Part shown: positions 1 to 7,212 of the stretch, piece after piece | Layout of the letters: each line of letters begins with the position of its first letter | How positions within the stretch are numbered: the first letter of the stretch is position 1 | Source of the DNA: CAYSAA01 sp964428905 | GTDB lineage: Bacteria > Atribacterota > Phoenicimicrobiia > Phoenicimicrobiales > Stramentimicrobiaceae | Direction of reading: 5' to 3' | Length of the DNA: 10,602 bases | NCBI GenBank assembly: GCA_964428905.1 | Contig: CAYSAA010000240.1 | Location: 1-10,602 of the forward strand | Translations under genes and position numbers: made by a program | Notes under the pieces: model-generated | Told to the model about the DNA's origin: nothing | The model's input: only the letters and a program-made list of their open reading frames with translations | The model's database searches: none

Positions 1-884
1 CCTAATCCTCCTACTTGAGCTAAAATGGCATCTGACAAATAATCACCATTTAAATTTGTTGTAGCAATAACACTATATTCTCTTGGTCGAAGTAAGATCT
101 GTTGGAACATCGCATCAGTGATTCTGTCCTTTATGACAATCTTCTTCTCTGGTACTTTACCACGACATTTCGTCTTCAATTCATCTTCAGTAATAATGTT
201 GTCACTAAATTCTTCTTGTGCTATTTCATAACCCCAATTTTTAAATGCTCCTTCGGTGTATTTCATTATATTTCCTTTATGAACCAGGGTAACACTTGGT
301 TTATTATATTTAATAGCATATTCTATTGCTTTTCTAACTAATCTTTTGCTTTTAGACTCACTCATAGGCTTAATACCTATTGCGGCGTCCTTATCAATCT
401 TAACATTAAACTCTTTTTTAATAAAATCTACTAACTTTTTAGTTTCCTGAGAATAGGCTTCCCATTCAATACCCAAATAGATATCATCAGTATTTTCTCT
501 AAATATGGCTACATCAACGTATTCAGGATGCTTTACAGGGGCGGGGACACCAGAAAAATGTCTGATAGGTCTTACACAAGCATATAAATCAAGTTTTTGT
601 CTTAGTGTTACATTAAGACTTCTATACCCACCCCCTATGGGTGTAGCAAGAGGTCCTTTAATCGCAAACCCATGTTTTTTTATTTCCTCATATGTCTCAT
701 CAATAATCCATTGTCCGAATTTTTTGTAACACTTCTCACCAGCATATATCTCTTTCCATTCTATTTCCCTTCCCCCTTGATATATTTTTTGAATTGCCCT
801 ATCAAATACCATCTGAGATGCTCGCCAAATGTCCGGTCCAACACCATCACCTTCAATAAAAGGAACTATGATTTTTTCTAACAT
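1..884 (-). CDS. icd: Isocitrate dehydrogenase, E. coli Icd-like; 3' end cut off by the window edge
   Basis: It oxidatively decarboxylates isocitrate to 2-oxoglutarate in the cytoplasm. The reading frame is open to the left edge and gives 294 codons of a family usually near 400-420 residues. The N-terminal nucleotide-fold strand reads IVPFIEGDGVGP (about residues 6-17). The substrate loop GGGYRSLNVTLRQ supplies Ser89, Asn91 and Arg95, with Arg105 and Arg129 downstream; these match E. coli Ser113, Asn115, Arg119, Arg129 and Arg153. Tyr136 and Lys203 match the catalytic Tyr160 and Lys230, and Asp281 and Asp285 in NLNGDYLSDA match the metal ligands Asp307 and Asp311. The residues that set NAD versus NADP use lie beyond the window. 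The ATG at 884 is 17 bases after the aconitase stop, with GGGAG about 12 bases upstream. The protein lacks the roughly 24-residue N-terminal extension of E. coli Icd. Co-transcription with aconitase is likely. Confidence 0.95.
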   Translation of the reverse strand, partial: MLEKIIVPFIEGDGVGPDIWRASQMVFDRAIQKIYQGGREIEWKEIYAGEKCYKKFGQWIIDETYEEIKKHGFAIKGPLATPIGGGYRSLNVTLRQKLDLYACVRPIRHFSGVPAPVKHPEYVDVAIFRENTDDIYLGIEWEAYSQETKKLVDFIKKEFNVKIDKDAAIGIKPMSESKSKRLVRKAIEYAIKYNKPSVTLVHKGNIMKYTEGAFKNWGYEIAQEEFSDNIITEDELKTKCRGKVPEKKIVIKDRITDAMFQQILLRPREYSVIATTNLNGDYLSDAILAQVGGL

Positions 885-901
885 AATAAATATTTTCTCC
901 C

Positions 902-2827
902 TTAATCTAATTTTTTGCTTCGGTAATAAGGCAATATCCCCCCAGCCTTAATAATTGTCTTTTCTCTTTCATTAAGGTCATGGATAACTTCAAAAACAAA
1001 ATTCTTGGTTATATTTTTTACTTGAATATTAGGCGATTGTAAATGATTTGTTCCAAATGATAATACATCACCTTGCTCTATCCTATCAAAATCTTTCTCA
1101 TCCCTGAATACAAGAGGCAAAATGCCACAATTAATTAAATTACCACGATGTATCCGAGCAAACGACTTTGTTATAATTGCTTGAATTCCTAAATACATTA
1201 CAGCAAGGGCAGCATGCTCTCTGCTAGAGCCCTGTCCATAATTCTTACCTCCAACAATAATGCCATCTTTCTCTTTTTTCATTCTTTGATAGAAATCAGA
1301 ATCAACATGGTGGAAAGTATATTCAGAAATTTTGGGTAAATTAGACCTTAAGGACATAATTTCTGTTCCTGCTGGCAAGATATCATCAGTACTGACATTA
1401 TTATCCAGTTTCAATTGTACTTTTACTTGAATAAAATTCTTTAAAGAAGACTTCAATGGAATTGAAACAATATTTGGTCCTTTTACAATGTCGACTTCTT
1501 CTGGATGCTTTGATGGTGGAATAATCATTGAGTCATCTATTAGAAATGGCTTATTACTATCAATTTTTGGATATTCAATCCCAAGATCACGTGGATCAGT
1601 AATTTTACCAGTTATCGCAGCAGCCACCGCACTTTCTGGGCTAACCAAATATACTTTAGCATCTTCTGTTCCACTTCTGCCGGGGAAATTCCGATTAAAA
1701 GTCCTCAGGCTTACTCCTTTCGAACACGGTGAAAATCCGATACCAATACAAGGGCCACATCCCATTTCTAATATTCTTACACCAGCGGAAAGTAACCAGT
1801 CAAAAGCTCCCCTTCGTACTAATTCACGTACAACCTGTCGCGAACCAGGATTTAATGCTACACTTACCTCGGGGTGAATTTTTCTACCTTTTAACATCTG
1901 GGCAACCTCCATTAAATCTTTCAAAGAGGAATTTGTGCAACTACCAATAGCTACTTGATCTACTTTAGTACCAGAAATATCTCTAATTTTCACGACATTA
2001 TCCGGAGAATGAGGCTGTGCAACCATTGGTTCTAAAGAATCCAATATGATCTCTATACTTTGATCATAAATTGTATCTTTATCAGCAACGATTTCAACCC
2101 AATCACTTTCTCTTTTTTGCAATTTCATGAATTCGTATGTCATATTGTCACTTGGGAAAATAGAAGTAGTAGCACCCAACTCCGCGCCCATATTGGTGAT
2201 GGTTGCTCTTTCAGAAACACTCAGGGAACGAAGACCATTTCCGGTAAATTCGAATACCTTATTAATCCCGCCTTTGACACTTAATTTTTTTAATAAAAAA
2301 AGAATTATATCTTTAGCAGAAACGAAAGGGTTTAGTTTGCCCGTAAGAATGACATTGACCACTTGGGGCATCTTCATGTAGAAAAGATTTCCGGCCATTG
2401 CCAAAGCTACATCGAGCCCTCCTGCTCCAATAGCTACCATGCCAATACCGCCACATGTGGGAGTATGACTATCAGAACCCAAAAGTGTTTTACCAGGTAT
2501 TGAAAATCTTTCTAAATGTAATTGATGGCATATTCCATTACCGGGACGTGAAAAGTATGCACCAAATTTAGAGGCAGAATACTGAATAAACCTATGATCA
2601 TCAGCGTTTTTATAGCCATTCTGTAACAAATTATGATCCACATAACTGACGGATAATTCTGTTTTTACTTGAGGAATCCCAAGGGCTGCAAGTTCCAGGT
2701 ATACCATCGTTCCGGTAGTATCCTGCGTAAGTGTTTGATCGATTTTAATCCCTATACTTTTCCCGGCAATCATTTCTCCTTCGATTAAATGACTTTTAAT
2801 AATCTTTTGGAATACACCTAAGCTCAT
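902..2827 (-). CDS. acn: Aconitate hydratase (aconitase), compact single-chain type
   Basis: It interconverts citrate and isocitrate through cis-aconitate using a [4Fe-4S] cluster. The three cluster ligands are visible: Cys297 in AIGSCTNS, and Cys357 and Cys360 in MGCGPCIG. Other family blocks are DQTLTQDTTGTM (about 30-41), LLGSDSHTPTCGG (115-127), NFPGRSGTEDAKVYL (380-394) and, in the C-terminal swivel domain, GGKNYGQGSSREHAA (526-540), where Ser534 matches the catalytic Ser642 of pig aconitase. At 641 residues it is much shorter than AcnA or AcnB of E. coli (about 890 and 865). It resembles the compact aconitase subfamily I associate with Aquifex-like and anaerobic bacteria, from memory and unchecked. 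The ATG has a strong AGGAGGT site. It lies 92 bases downstream of the TRAP permease and 17 bases upstream of icd, which supports a joint role feeding 2-oxoglutarate. All key residues are intact. Confidence 0.96.
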   Translation of the reverse strand: MSLGVFQKIIKSHLIEGEMIAGKSIGIKIDQTLTQDTTGTMVYLELAALGIPQVKTELSVSYVDHNLLQNGYKNADDHRFIQYSASKFGAYFSRPGNGICHQLHLERFSIPGKTLLGSDSHTPTCGGIGMVAIGAGGLDVALAMAGNLFYMKMPQVVNVILTGKLNPFVSAKDIILFLLKKLSVKGGINKVFEFTGNGLRSLSVSERATITNMGAELGATTSIFPSDNMTYEFMKLQKRESDWVEIVADKDTIYDQSIEIILDSLEPMVAQPHSPDNVVKIRDISGTKVDQVAIGSCTNSSLKDLMEVAQMLKGRKIHPEVSVALNPGSRQVVRELVRRGAFDWLLSAGVRILEMGCGPCIGIGFSPCSKGVSLRTFNRNFPGRSGTEDAKVYLVSPESAVAAAITGKITDPRDLGIEYPKIDSNKPFLIDDSMIIPPSKHPEEVDIVKGPNIVSIPLKSSLKNFIQVKVQLKLDNNVSTDDILPAGTEIMSLRSNLPKISEYTFHHVDSDFYQRMKKEKDGIIVGGKNYGQGSSREHAALAVMYLGIQAIITKSFARIHRGNLINCGILPLVFRDEKDFDRIEQGDVLSFGTNHLQSPNIQVKNITKNFVFEVIHDLNEREKTIIKAGGILPYYRSKKLD

Positions 2828-2833
2828 ATTTTT

Positions 2834-2840
2834 ACCTCCT
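2834..2840 (-). promoter_or_regulatory. Ribosome binding site of aconitase
   Basis: On the minus strand the site reads AGGAGGT, a near-perfect Shine-Dalgarno sequence, with 8 bases between its GGAG core and the ATG at 2827. It fixes the aconitase start and suggests efficient independent initiation despite the 92-base gap after the permease gene. Confidence 0.85.
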
Positions 2841-2894
2841 CAATACACTTTTAATCTTTAACAGTCTATATAAAAAAATTTATTTTAAATAAAA

Positions 2895-2906
2895 ATTGTT
2901 CACAAT
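2895..2906. promoter_or_regulatory. Palindrome ATTGTTCACAAT, possible GntR-type operator upstream of aconitase
   Basis: The 12-base site has perfect 5-base arms (ATTGT and ACAAT) around a 2-base centre. It lies in the 92-base gap between the permease stop and the aconitase start. The TTGT-n2-ACAA layout resembles operators of FadR/VanR-like GntR regulators, and such a regulator is encoded in this cluster. It could be an internal control point for acn-icd. No convincing promoter hexamers accompany it, so function is inference. Confidence 0.35.
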
Positions 2907-2919
2907 GGCTTTCTTCCAT

Positions 2920-5037
2920 CTAATTGATTAAAAGAAGACTTGCTCTTTTCTTGGATGCAATTATTTCAAAACCTACAATAAATAAGGCAATAATAGAAAG
3001 CCAGGGATTTATTATGATTGATAAAATAGCAAAACTTGCACCAGCAAAAACAATTAATCGCTCATAGGCAGGGAGTTTCCCTCTAAGATAATTACCTAAA
3101 GCAACAACAGTGAAGTATACACCAATCAAGGCCATGACAAAATAAAAACCAAGCTTCAAAACGGATATTGAATCCCAAGTTTCAATAGGTATAATTAAAA
3201 GTTCAGGTCTATACACAAAGGCAAATGGAACAATAAGGGCGACAATGGCTGCTCGAAACGCCTGTATACCAGTTTTCCAAAAATCTCCTCCAGAAAGTGC
3301 AGCAGCAGCATAAGAAGTAACTGCAACCGGCGGTGTAAGTGGGCCTAAAATACCAAAAAAGAAAAGAAAAAAATGAGCAGCAAGTTCAGGAACACCAAGC
3401 TTGACAATTGCGGGAGCAAGCGTAATAACAGTAATAACATAAACAGCAGGGGTAGGCATTCCCATACCCAAGATAATCGCAATGACCATAGAAAGAATTA
3501 GAAGAATTAAAAGATTCCCACCTGATAATTTTATAAATATACTACTTATCCTGATAGTTAGACCTGTGTAAAGAAGAACACCTTCAATAAGCCCTGCCAT
3601 AACACAGGCCATAACAACACCCAATGATTTTGATATACTATCTTCCATGGAAGAGACAACGATTTGAGACATTTTTTTAACCTTTTTGACAAAAAAGCCA
3701 TAAAATATACTAAGGAAGACAGCAATAACTGCAATAAACGGTGGAAGATTTTGCCATTCAAATCCCAATAGCAATAGAATGATTGTTGCACCCACAACGA
3801 GTGTTAGAAATATAACTTTATGAAGATTAGGATTATCTTTATATGTTATCCATTCTATGAGCATCGCTAAACCTAAGGCAGACATGGCACCATATTGTGG
3901 AGAAAATCCACGGGCAAGGACCCAGATAAGGACCATAATAGGCAAAATATAATAACCCTTTTTGATAATTTCTATCTTTGGTGGAAGTTTATCAGAAGGA
4001 AGACCTTCTAAGCCAGCTTTATTAGCTTCCATATCAACAAAAATATAGACTCCAAAAAAATAGAGCAAGGCAGGTAAAATGGCCGCAATGGATATATCAA
4101 TATATTTCATGCTTAGATAGACAGCCATAATAAAACTTGCCGAGCCTAAAACGGGTGGCATGATTTGGCCTCCTGTAGAAGCTGCTGATTCAATAGCTCC
4201 AGCCGTTTCTGCAGAATAGCCAGTTTTCTTCATTAGAGGTATGGTAAATGCACCGGTTGTCAGAACATTGCCAGTAGAGGAACCAGTCATCATACCTAAA
4301 GCAGCACTCGAAAAAACAGCAACTTTTGCAGGACCACCTTTTTTTGATCCTGCCAAACTTATTGCGGCATTAATAAAATATTCTCCCAATCCAATTTGTT
4401 TTAAAACACTCGCAAAAAACATAAAGAAATAGATGTAAAAAGTAGCAACCCAAACAGGTGTACCCCATAGACCTAAATTATAAAGATACATCATCCCCAC
4501 AAAATTTTTGATATCATAATTTGAATTATAAACACCATAAATTAGAAAACCAATAGTTAAGAGAACCAAAGGCAGACCGAGTATCCTCCTGGCAGCTTCA
4601 ATGGTAAGGATAATTGCAATCAAACCAAATACGATATCAATTGGGTAGACAATACCCTGCCTCAAGGCAAGTGAGTCATAGACAAAAAAGGTATAGAAAA
4701 ATGGAATGAGAATTGCAATACACAGAATCCAATCGTAAAATGGCACTTTCTCTCGTAAACTTTTCTTTTCACCTTTTCCTCTAATGGGATATTTGATAAA
4801 CACAAGTATAGATATCAGACCTATAAAAAATGCCATATGCTGTACGTCCGCAAAGGTAAGTGTTTCTATCAAGCCCATAACAGATCTGACTTTAAAATCA
4901 AGTGATATTGAAATATCTCGAAGAATCTCAAGGAAAACAGAACTAAAACCTAAGGTAAATATGATCATATATGTAGCAATAGTAAGCGAAATAGTCAAAA
5001 ATGTTTTACGTACGAAACCATTCTTTTTATCTGCCAT
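2920..5037 (-). CDS. TRAP transporter permease, 4TM/12TM fused (DctQ-DctM type) of the TAXI class
   Basis: This inner-membrane protein couples uptake of an organic acid delivered by the periplasmic receptor to an ion gradient. At 705 residues it has the size expected of a small DctQ-like part fused to the large DctM-like part. Hydrophobic segments in the first 180 or so residues (for example 13-35, 65-82, 101-120, 131-147, 153-170) fit the small subunit. The large domain carries the TRAP signatures TGSSTGNVLTTGAFTIP (251-267), ASTGGQIMPPVLGSASF (286-302) and GMGMPTPAVYV (524-534), then GPLTPPVAV (565-573). The ATG at 5037 has AAGGAG with 9 bases after its GGAG core. It follows the receptor gene by 115 bases, the usual TAXI-TRAP order. 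Substrate cannot be read from the sequence; known TAXI substrates are small carboxylates such as glutamate or 2-oxoglutarate. Context with aconitase and Icd points to a tricarboxylate or related acid. Confidence 0.95.
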   Translation of the reverse strand: MADKKNGFVRKTFLTISLTIATYMIIFTLGFSSVFLEILRDISISLDFKVRSVMGLIETLTFADVQHMAFFIGLISILVFIKYPIRGKGEKKSLREKVPFYDWILCIAILIPFFYTFFVYDSLALRQGIVYPIDIVFGLIAIILTIEAARRILGLPLVLLTIGFLIYGVYNSNYDIKNFVGMMYLYNLGLWGTPVWVATFYIYFFMFFASVLKQIGLGEYFINAAISLAGSKKGGPAKVAVFSSAALGMMTGSSTGNVLTTGAFTIPLMKKTGYSAETAGAIESAASTGGQIMPPVLGSASFIMAVYLSMKYIDISIAAILPALLYFFGVYIFVDMEANKAGLEGLPSDKLPPKIEIIKKGYYILPIMVLIWVLARGFSPQYGAMSALGLAMLIEWITYKDNPNLHKVIFLTLVVGATIILLLLGFEWQNLPPFIAVIAVFLSIFYGFFVKKVKKMSQIVVSSMEDSISKSLGVVMACVMAGLIEGVLLYTGLTIRISSIFIKLSGGNLLILLILSMVIAIILGMGMPTPAVYVITVITLAPAIVKLGVPELAAHFFLFFFGILGPLTPPVAVTSYAAAALSGGDFWKTGIQAFRAAIVALIVPFAFVYRPELLIIPIETWDSISVLKLGFYFVMALIGVYFTVVALGNYLRGKLPAYERLIVFAGASFAILSIIINPWLSIIALFIVGFEIIASKKRASLLLIN

Positions 5038-5046
5038 TTTTTATTA

Positions 5047-5052
5047 CTCCTT
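5047..5052 (-). promoter_or_regulatory. Ribosome binding site of the TRAP permease
   Basis: AAGGAG on the minus strand, with 9 bases between the GGAG core and the ATG at 5037. It supports that start. The 115-base gap upstream also holds a small inverted repeat, TTAAC (5064-5068) and GTTAA (5075-5079), of unknown meaning. Confidence 0.8.
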
Positions 5053-5120
5053 TATAATATTACTTAACAGAAAAGTTAATATAAATATATGATGACTATT
5101 CTTTTTCTTAAATTTTGTTA

Positions 5121-5141
5121 TATATTAGGGGATTGTTTGAT
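5121..5141 (+). repeat. Left copy of an inverted repeat bracketing the receptor gene
   Basis: The plus strand reads TATATTAGGGGATTGTTTGA, then T. Its reverse complement recurs at 6158-6178 with 19 of 21 positions matching, including a perfect 14-base core (5128-5141). This copy lies 12 bases past the receptor stop codon, in the gap before the permease; the other lies just upstream of the receptor's ribosome binding site. In the operon transcript the two copies are complementary. Confidence 0.75.
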
Positions 5142-5152
5142 TCGTTTAATAG

Positions 5153-6133
5153 TTACGGTTTCAATCTATCTGATATTTCATATCCCTCTTCTTGGAAATA
5201 CTGATATGCACCAGGATGCAAAGGTATAGGAATACCTCCGAGTATATTCTCTAATTCTACATCCGCCTTTAAATAAGGCGCAACTTCCATTACTTCATCA
5301 AAGTGGGTCCATGTAACTTGTGTCATTTCATAAACAATTTCTTCTGGAATATCTTCATTAACAATCAAAAGCACCGGCAATACAACGACATTAGCATCTT
5401 CATCATGACCTTCATAAGTGCCCGCTTTAATGACTCCGGCATCGAAGTATCCCAAATTCACGAGTTTGTCAACAACATCCTGTGGCATATCAAGCGCTCT
5501 TATAGGAGTAGTAGTTGAAAATGCATAGAAGTTTGGATTCGGTGATGAGGTATGGTGGATAATAGCATCTACTTGCCCAAGTTTCAAAAGATCCATGTTT
5601 TGGGGGTCTCCTACTTGCACCTTTATCACTAAATCCAAAAGACCAGCAGCTTTTAAAACATCTTCTGCTGCAACTGCATCTCCACTACCCGGTTCTCCTA
5701 TAGCAACTTTTTTACCCTTCAAATCAGCAAAACTTTTAATATCAGAGTTAGCTCTCACTAAAAAATCGACATATAATTTATGCAATGTACCCCATGCTCT
5801 AATGCCAGGATAACTTTCCGTAAACATCTGCTCGCCTCTTGTTGCATAATATGCGATATTGGATGTAGTAAGTGAAAATGCAGCTTCTCCTGTTCCTACC
5901 TTCCTGGCATTCGAAGCACCGCCACCTCCCACTGATGCCGTAGCGTATATATCATCAGTGTATAAACCAAGGACCATAGCTATACCGGAAAGCGCTGGGT
6001 AATATGTACCTGTTGCAGAACCAGTTGGAACTTTCCATTTGTAAATTTGTTGGCCATAAATAGATACACCAGAAAACAAAAGGACCAAAACCAACAAACT
6101 TATAAAAAAGAAGTAATATTTATTTAATCTCAT
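5153..6133 (-). CDS. TAXI-family TRAP transporter solute receptor (periplasmic binding protein)
   Basis: It captures the substrate outside the inner membrane and delivers it to the permease encoded next. The 326-residue product starts with an export signal: basic MRLNKYY, a hydrophobic run to about residue 25, then a likely signal-peptidase site near IYG-QQ (27/28). The mature part shows TAXI/NMT1-like hallmarks: TGSATGTYYPALSG (37-50), ASVGGGGASNARKVGTGEAAF (near 66-86), LHKLYVDFLVR (117-127) and FADLKGKKVAIGEPGSG (135-151). The ATG at 6133 is preferred because AAGGAGA ends 6 bases upstream. An in-frame TTG at 6166 would add 11 residues ahead of the signal peptide and has no ribosome site. 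There is no lipobox cysteine, so it is probably a soluble periplasmic protein. The ligand is unknown; context suggests an organic acid. Confidence 0.95.
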   Translation of the reverse strand: MRLNKYYFFFISLLVLVLLFSGVSIYGQQIYKWKVPTGSATGTYYPALSGIAMVLGLYTDDIYATASVGGGGASNARKVGTGEAAFSLTTSNIAYYATRGEQMFTESYPGIRAWGTLHKLYVDFLVRANSDIKSFADLKGKKVAIGEPGSGDAVAAEDVLKAAGLLDLVIKVQVGDPQNMDLLKLGQVDAIIHHTSSPNPNFYAFSTTTPIRALDMPQDVVDKLVNLGYFDAGVIKAGTYEGHDEDANVVVLPVLLIVNEDIPEEIVYEMTQVTWTHFDEVMEVAPYLKADVELENILGGIPIPLHPGAYQYFQEEGYEISDRLKP

Positions 6134-6139
6134 ACTTTC

Positions 6140-6146
6140 TCTCCTT
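6140..6146 (-). promoter_or_regulatory. Ribosome binding site that decides the receptor start
   Basis: AAGGAGA on the minus strand, with 7 bases from the GGAG core to the ATG at 6133. It makes that ATG the real start and leaves the inverted repeat at 6158-6178 in the untranslated leader. Confidence 0.85.
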
Positions 6147-6157
6147 TTCGTATTATT

Positions 6158-6178
6158 ATCAAACAATCCCCCAATATT
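6158..6178 (-). repeat. Right copy of the inverted repeat bracketing the receptor gene
   Basis: Read on the minus strand this is AATATTGGGGGATTGTTTGA, then T, matching the plus strand of 5121-5141 at 19 of 21 positions. It sits 11 bases upstream of the receptor's Shine-Dalgarno site, in the transcript leader. It could be an operator, an arm of a long-range RNA stem, or an end of a moved segment. Confidence 0.75.
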
Positions 6179-6193
6179 TCTTTAATACATAGA

Positions 6194-6218
6194 TTAAGCT
6201 TTCATTATCGCTCCTCCT
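6194..6218 (-). promoter_or_regulatory. Strong Shine-Dalgarno site with a three-codon leader reading frame
   Basis: On the minus strand AGGAGGAG (6211-6218) is followed after 5 bases by ATG AAA GCT TAA (6205 down to 6194), a Met-Lys-Ala minigene. This is the best ribosome site in the window by sequence and spacing, yet it serves no real gene. The receptor starts 60 bases further on. It may be a leader peptide or ribosome standby site, or the relic of an older start. Confidence 0.4.
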
Positions 6219-6267
6219 GCATATTTTCATACTTTTTCAAAAAATAATACTTTCTTTAATTCTAAAG

Positions 6268-6307
6268 AGATTAATAATCTATAATTTCTTAAGAATATTC
6301 TTCTTAA
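6268..6307. repeat. Cluster of AT-rich palindromes between regulator and receptor genes
   Basis: Three symmetric elements lie side by side: AGATTA-A-TAATCT (6268-6280); TTCTTAAGAA (6286-6295); and TTAAGAA, 5 bases, TTCTTAA (6289-6307), which contains the 12-base perfect palindrome AAGAATATTCTT (6291-6302). The cluster starts about 30 bases past the regulator's stop. No uridine tract follows in the direction of transcription and the stems are AT-only, so it is not a standard terminator. Weak promoter-like hexamers (TTAAGA, 18 bases, TATAGA on the minus strand) overlap it, so an operator-promoter for the receptor operon is possible. Confidence 0.35.
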
Positions 6308-6337
6308 ATGGTTAATTATGGTTTATGTGTATTACTT

Positions 6338-7036
6338 TTATGCTTTAATTGTTTCCTGTTCTTGTTTTTCTTTTATTTTTTCCTTTATAATCAGACCTAC
6401 TTTTCTTATATGTTGTGCGATCAATTCTTGTGCTAATTTACTATCTTTATTTCTGATGGCATTTAAAATTTTTTTATGTTCTTCAAAAGATTCTTTTAGT
6501 CTATTCGGTGAAGAAATTGAAATAATTCGAAAATGATAAATTTTATTTTTTATCGGTTCTATCACTTCTGAAAGTTCTTTATTTTTACTGGCATGAATAA
6601 TCTTGTCATGAAATAGAGAATTTAGACAAGAAGCCTTCATCGTATCTTTTTTTGAGACTGCTTTTCTCATTTCATCTAATAGGTCTTTGAATTCATCAAT
6701 TTCCTTTTCCGAAATACGTTGAACGGCAAGTTTTACTGCAAATACCTCTAGAGCGCTTCTCAATTCAATAACATCTTCGATCTCCTTAGAAGACCAATGA
6801 CTAATAAGAAATCCACGATGCGGAATCATTTTTATTAATCCTGAAGAGGCTAATCTATAAAGAGCTTCTCGAACCGGTGTCCTACTTACACCTAATTCTT
6901 CGGCTATCCCCTTTTCGGTTAACCTCTCTCCCGATTTCAATTTACCACCATAGATGGCTTGCTGTAATTCATCAAAGATGTGATCACGAAGGTATTTCCG
7001 TTTATTGGCAATACTTCCTATTTGAAATGTATTCAT
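6338..7036 (-). CDS. GntR-family transcriptional regulator, FCD (FadR-like) subgroup
   Basis: This 232-residue protein is a cytoplasmic DNA-binding regulator that probably responds to an organic acid. The N-terminal winged helix-turn-helix spans about residues 15-78, with the classic GntR core GERLTEKGIAEELGVSRTPV (36-55) followed by REALYRLASSGLI. An all-helical FCD ligand domain follows (about 88-220). It has the metal-site histidines His143, His187 and His209 at family spacing; the position four residues before His143, often Asp, is Asn139. The ATG at 7036 directly follows an in-frame TAA, and the nearest ribosome site (GGGAG, 7052-7056) is unusually distant at 15 bases. As first gene before the receptor it is the likely local regulator of the TRAP-aconitase-Icd operon. 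The leader contains TTGTATA just before the start, possibly for autoregulation. The effector is unknown. Confidence 0.95.
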   Translation of the reverse strand: MNTFQIGSIANKRKYLRDHIFDELQQAIYGGKLKSGERLTEKGIAEELGVSRTPVREALYRLASSGLIKMIPHRGFLISHWSSKEIEDVIELRSALEVFAVKLAVQRISEKEIDEFKDLLDEMRKAVSKKDTMKASCLNSLFHDKIIHASKNKELSEVIEPIKNKIYHFRIISISSPNRLKESFEEHKKILNAIRNKDSKLAQELIAQHIRKVGLIIKEKIKEKQEQETIKA

Positions 7037-7212
7037 TTAATATACAATTTTCTCCCTTCCAGTGTTATGCTTGTTCAATTTCTTAATAAAATTAAATGAT
7101 TTAAAAATTAAAATTTTTTAATTATAAAAAACTTCTTAGGAATAAGAGTATTTTTTAAATAATATTTAAGGTTAAATCTTCCCGCTTTAGAAATATCCTG
7201 TTGCCTGTAATT

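Noticed and set aside
1488..1877. 129-codon plus-strand open frame
   Set aside because: It is antisense to the middle of aconitase, whose protein match is unambiguous. It has no ribosome site and no family resemblance.
4784..5092. 102-codon plus-strand open frame
   Set aside because: It lies mostly antisense to the start of the TRAP permease, and its composition is that of a reversed membrane gene.
6134..6166. TTG at 6166 as the receptor start
   Set aside because: It would put 11 polar residues before the signal peptide, has no Shine-Dalgarno site and runs through the inverted repeat. The ATG at 6133 has a well-placed AAGGAGA.
5121..6178. The receptor-flanking inverted repeat as ends of an insertion sequence
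   Set aside because: The segment encodes only the receptor, there is no transposase, and I see no target-site duplication outside the repeats. Kept as a repeat of unknown role.
7081..7135. Promoter-like hexamers and an AATTAAAA/TTTTAATT palindrome near the GntR start
   Set aside because: The DNA is almost pure A and T here, so such matches are expected by chance. No well-spaced pair stands out.
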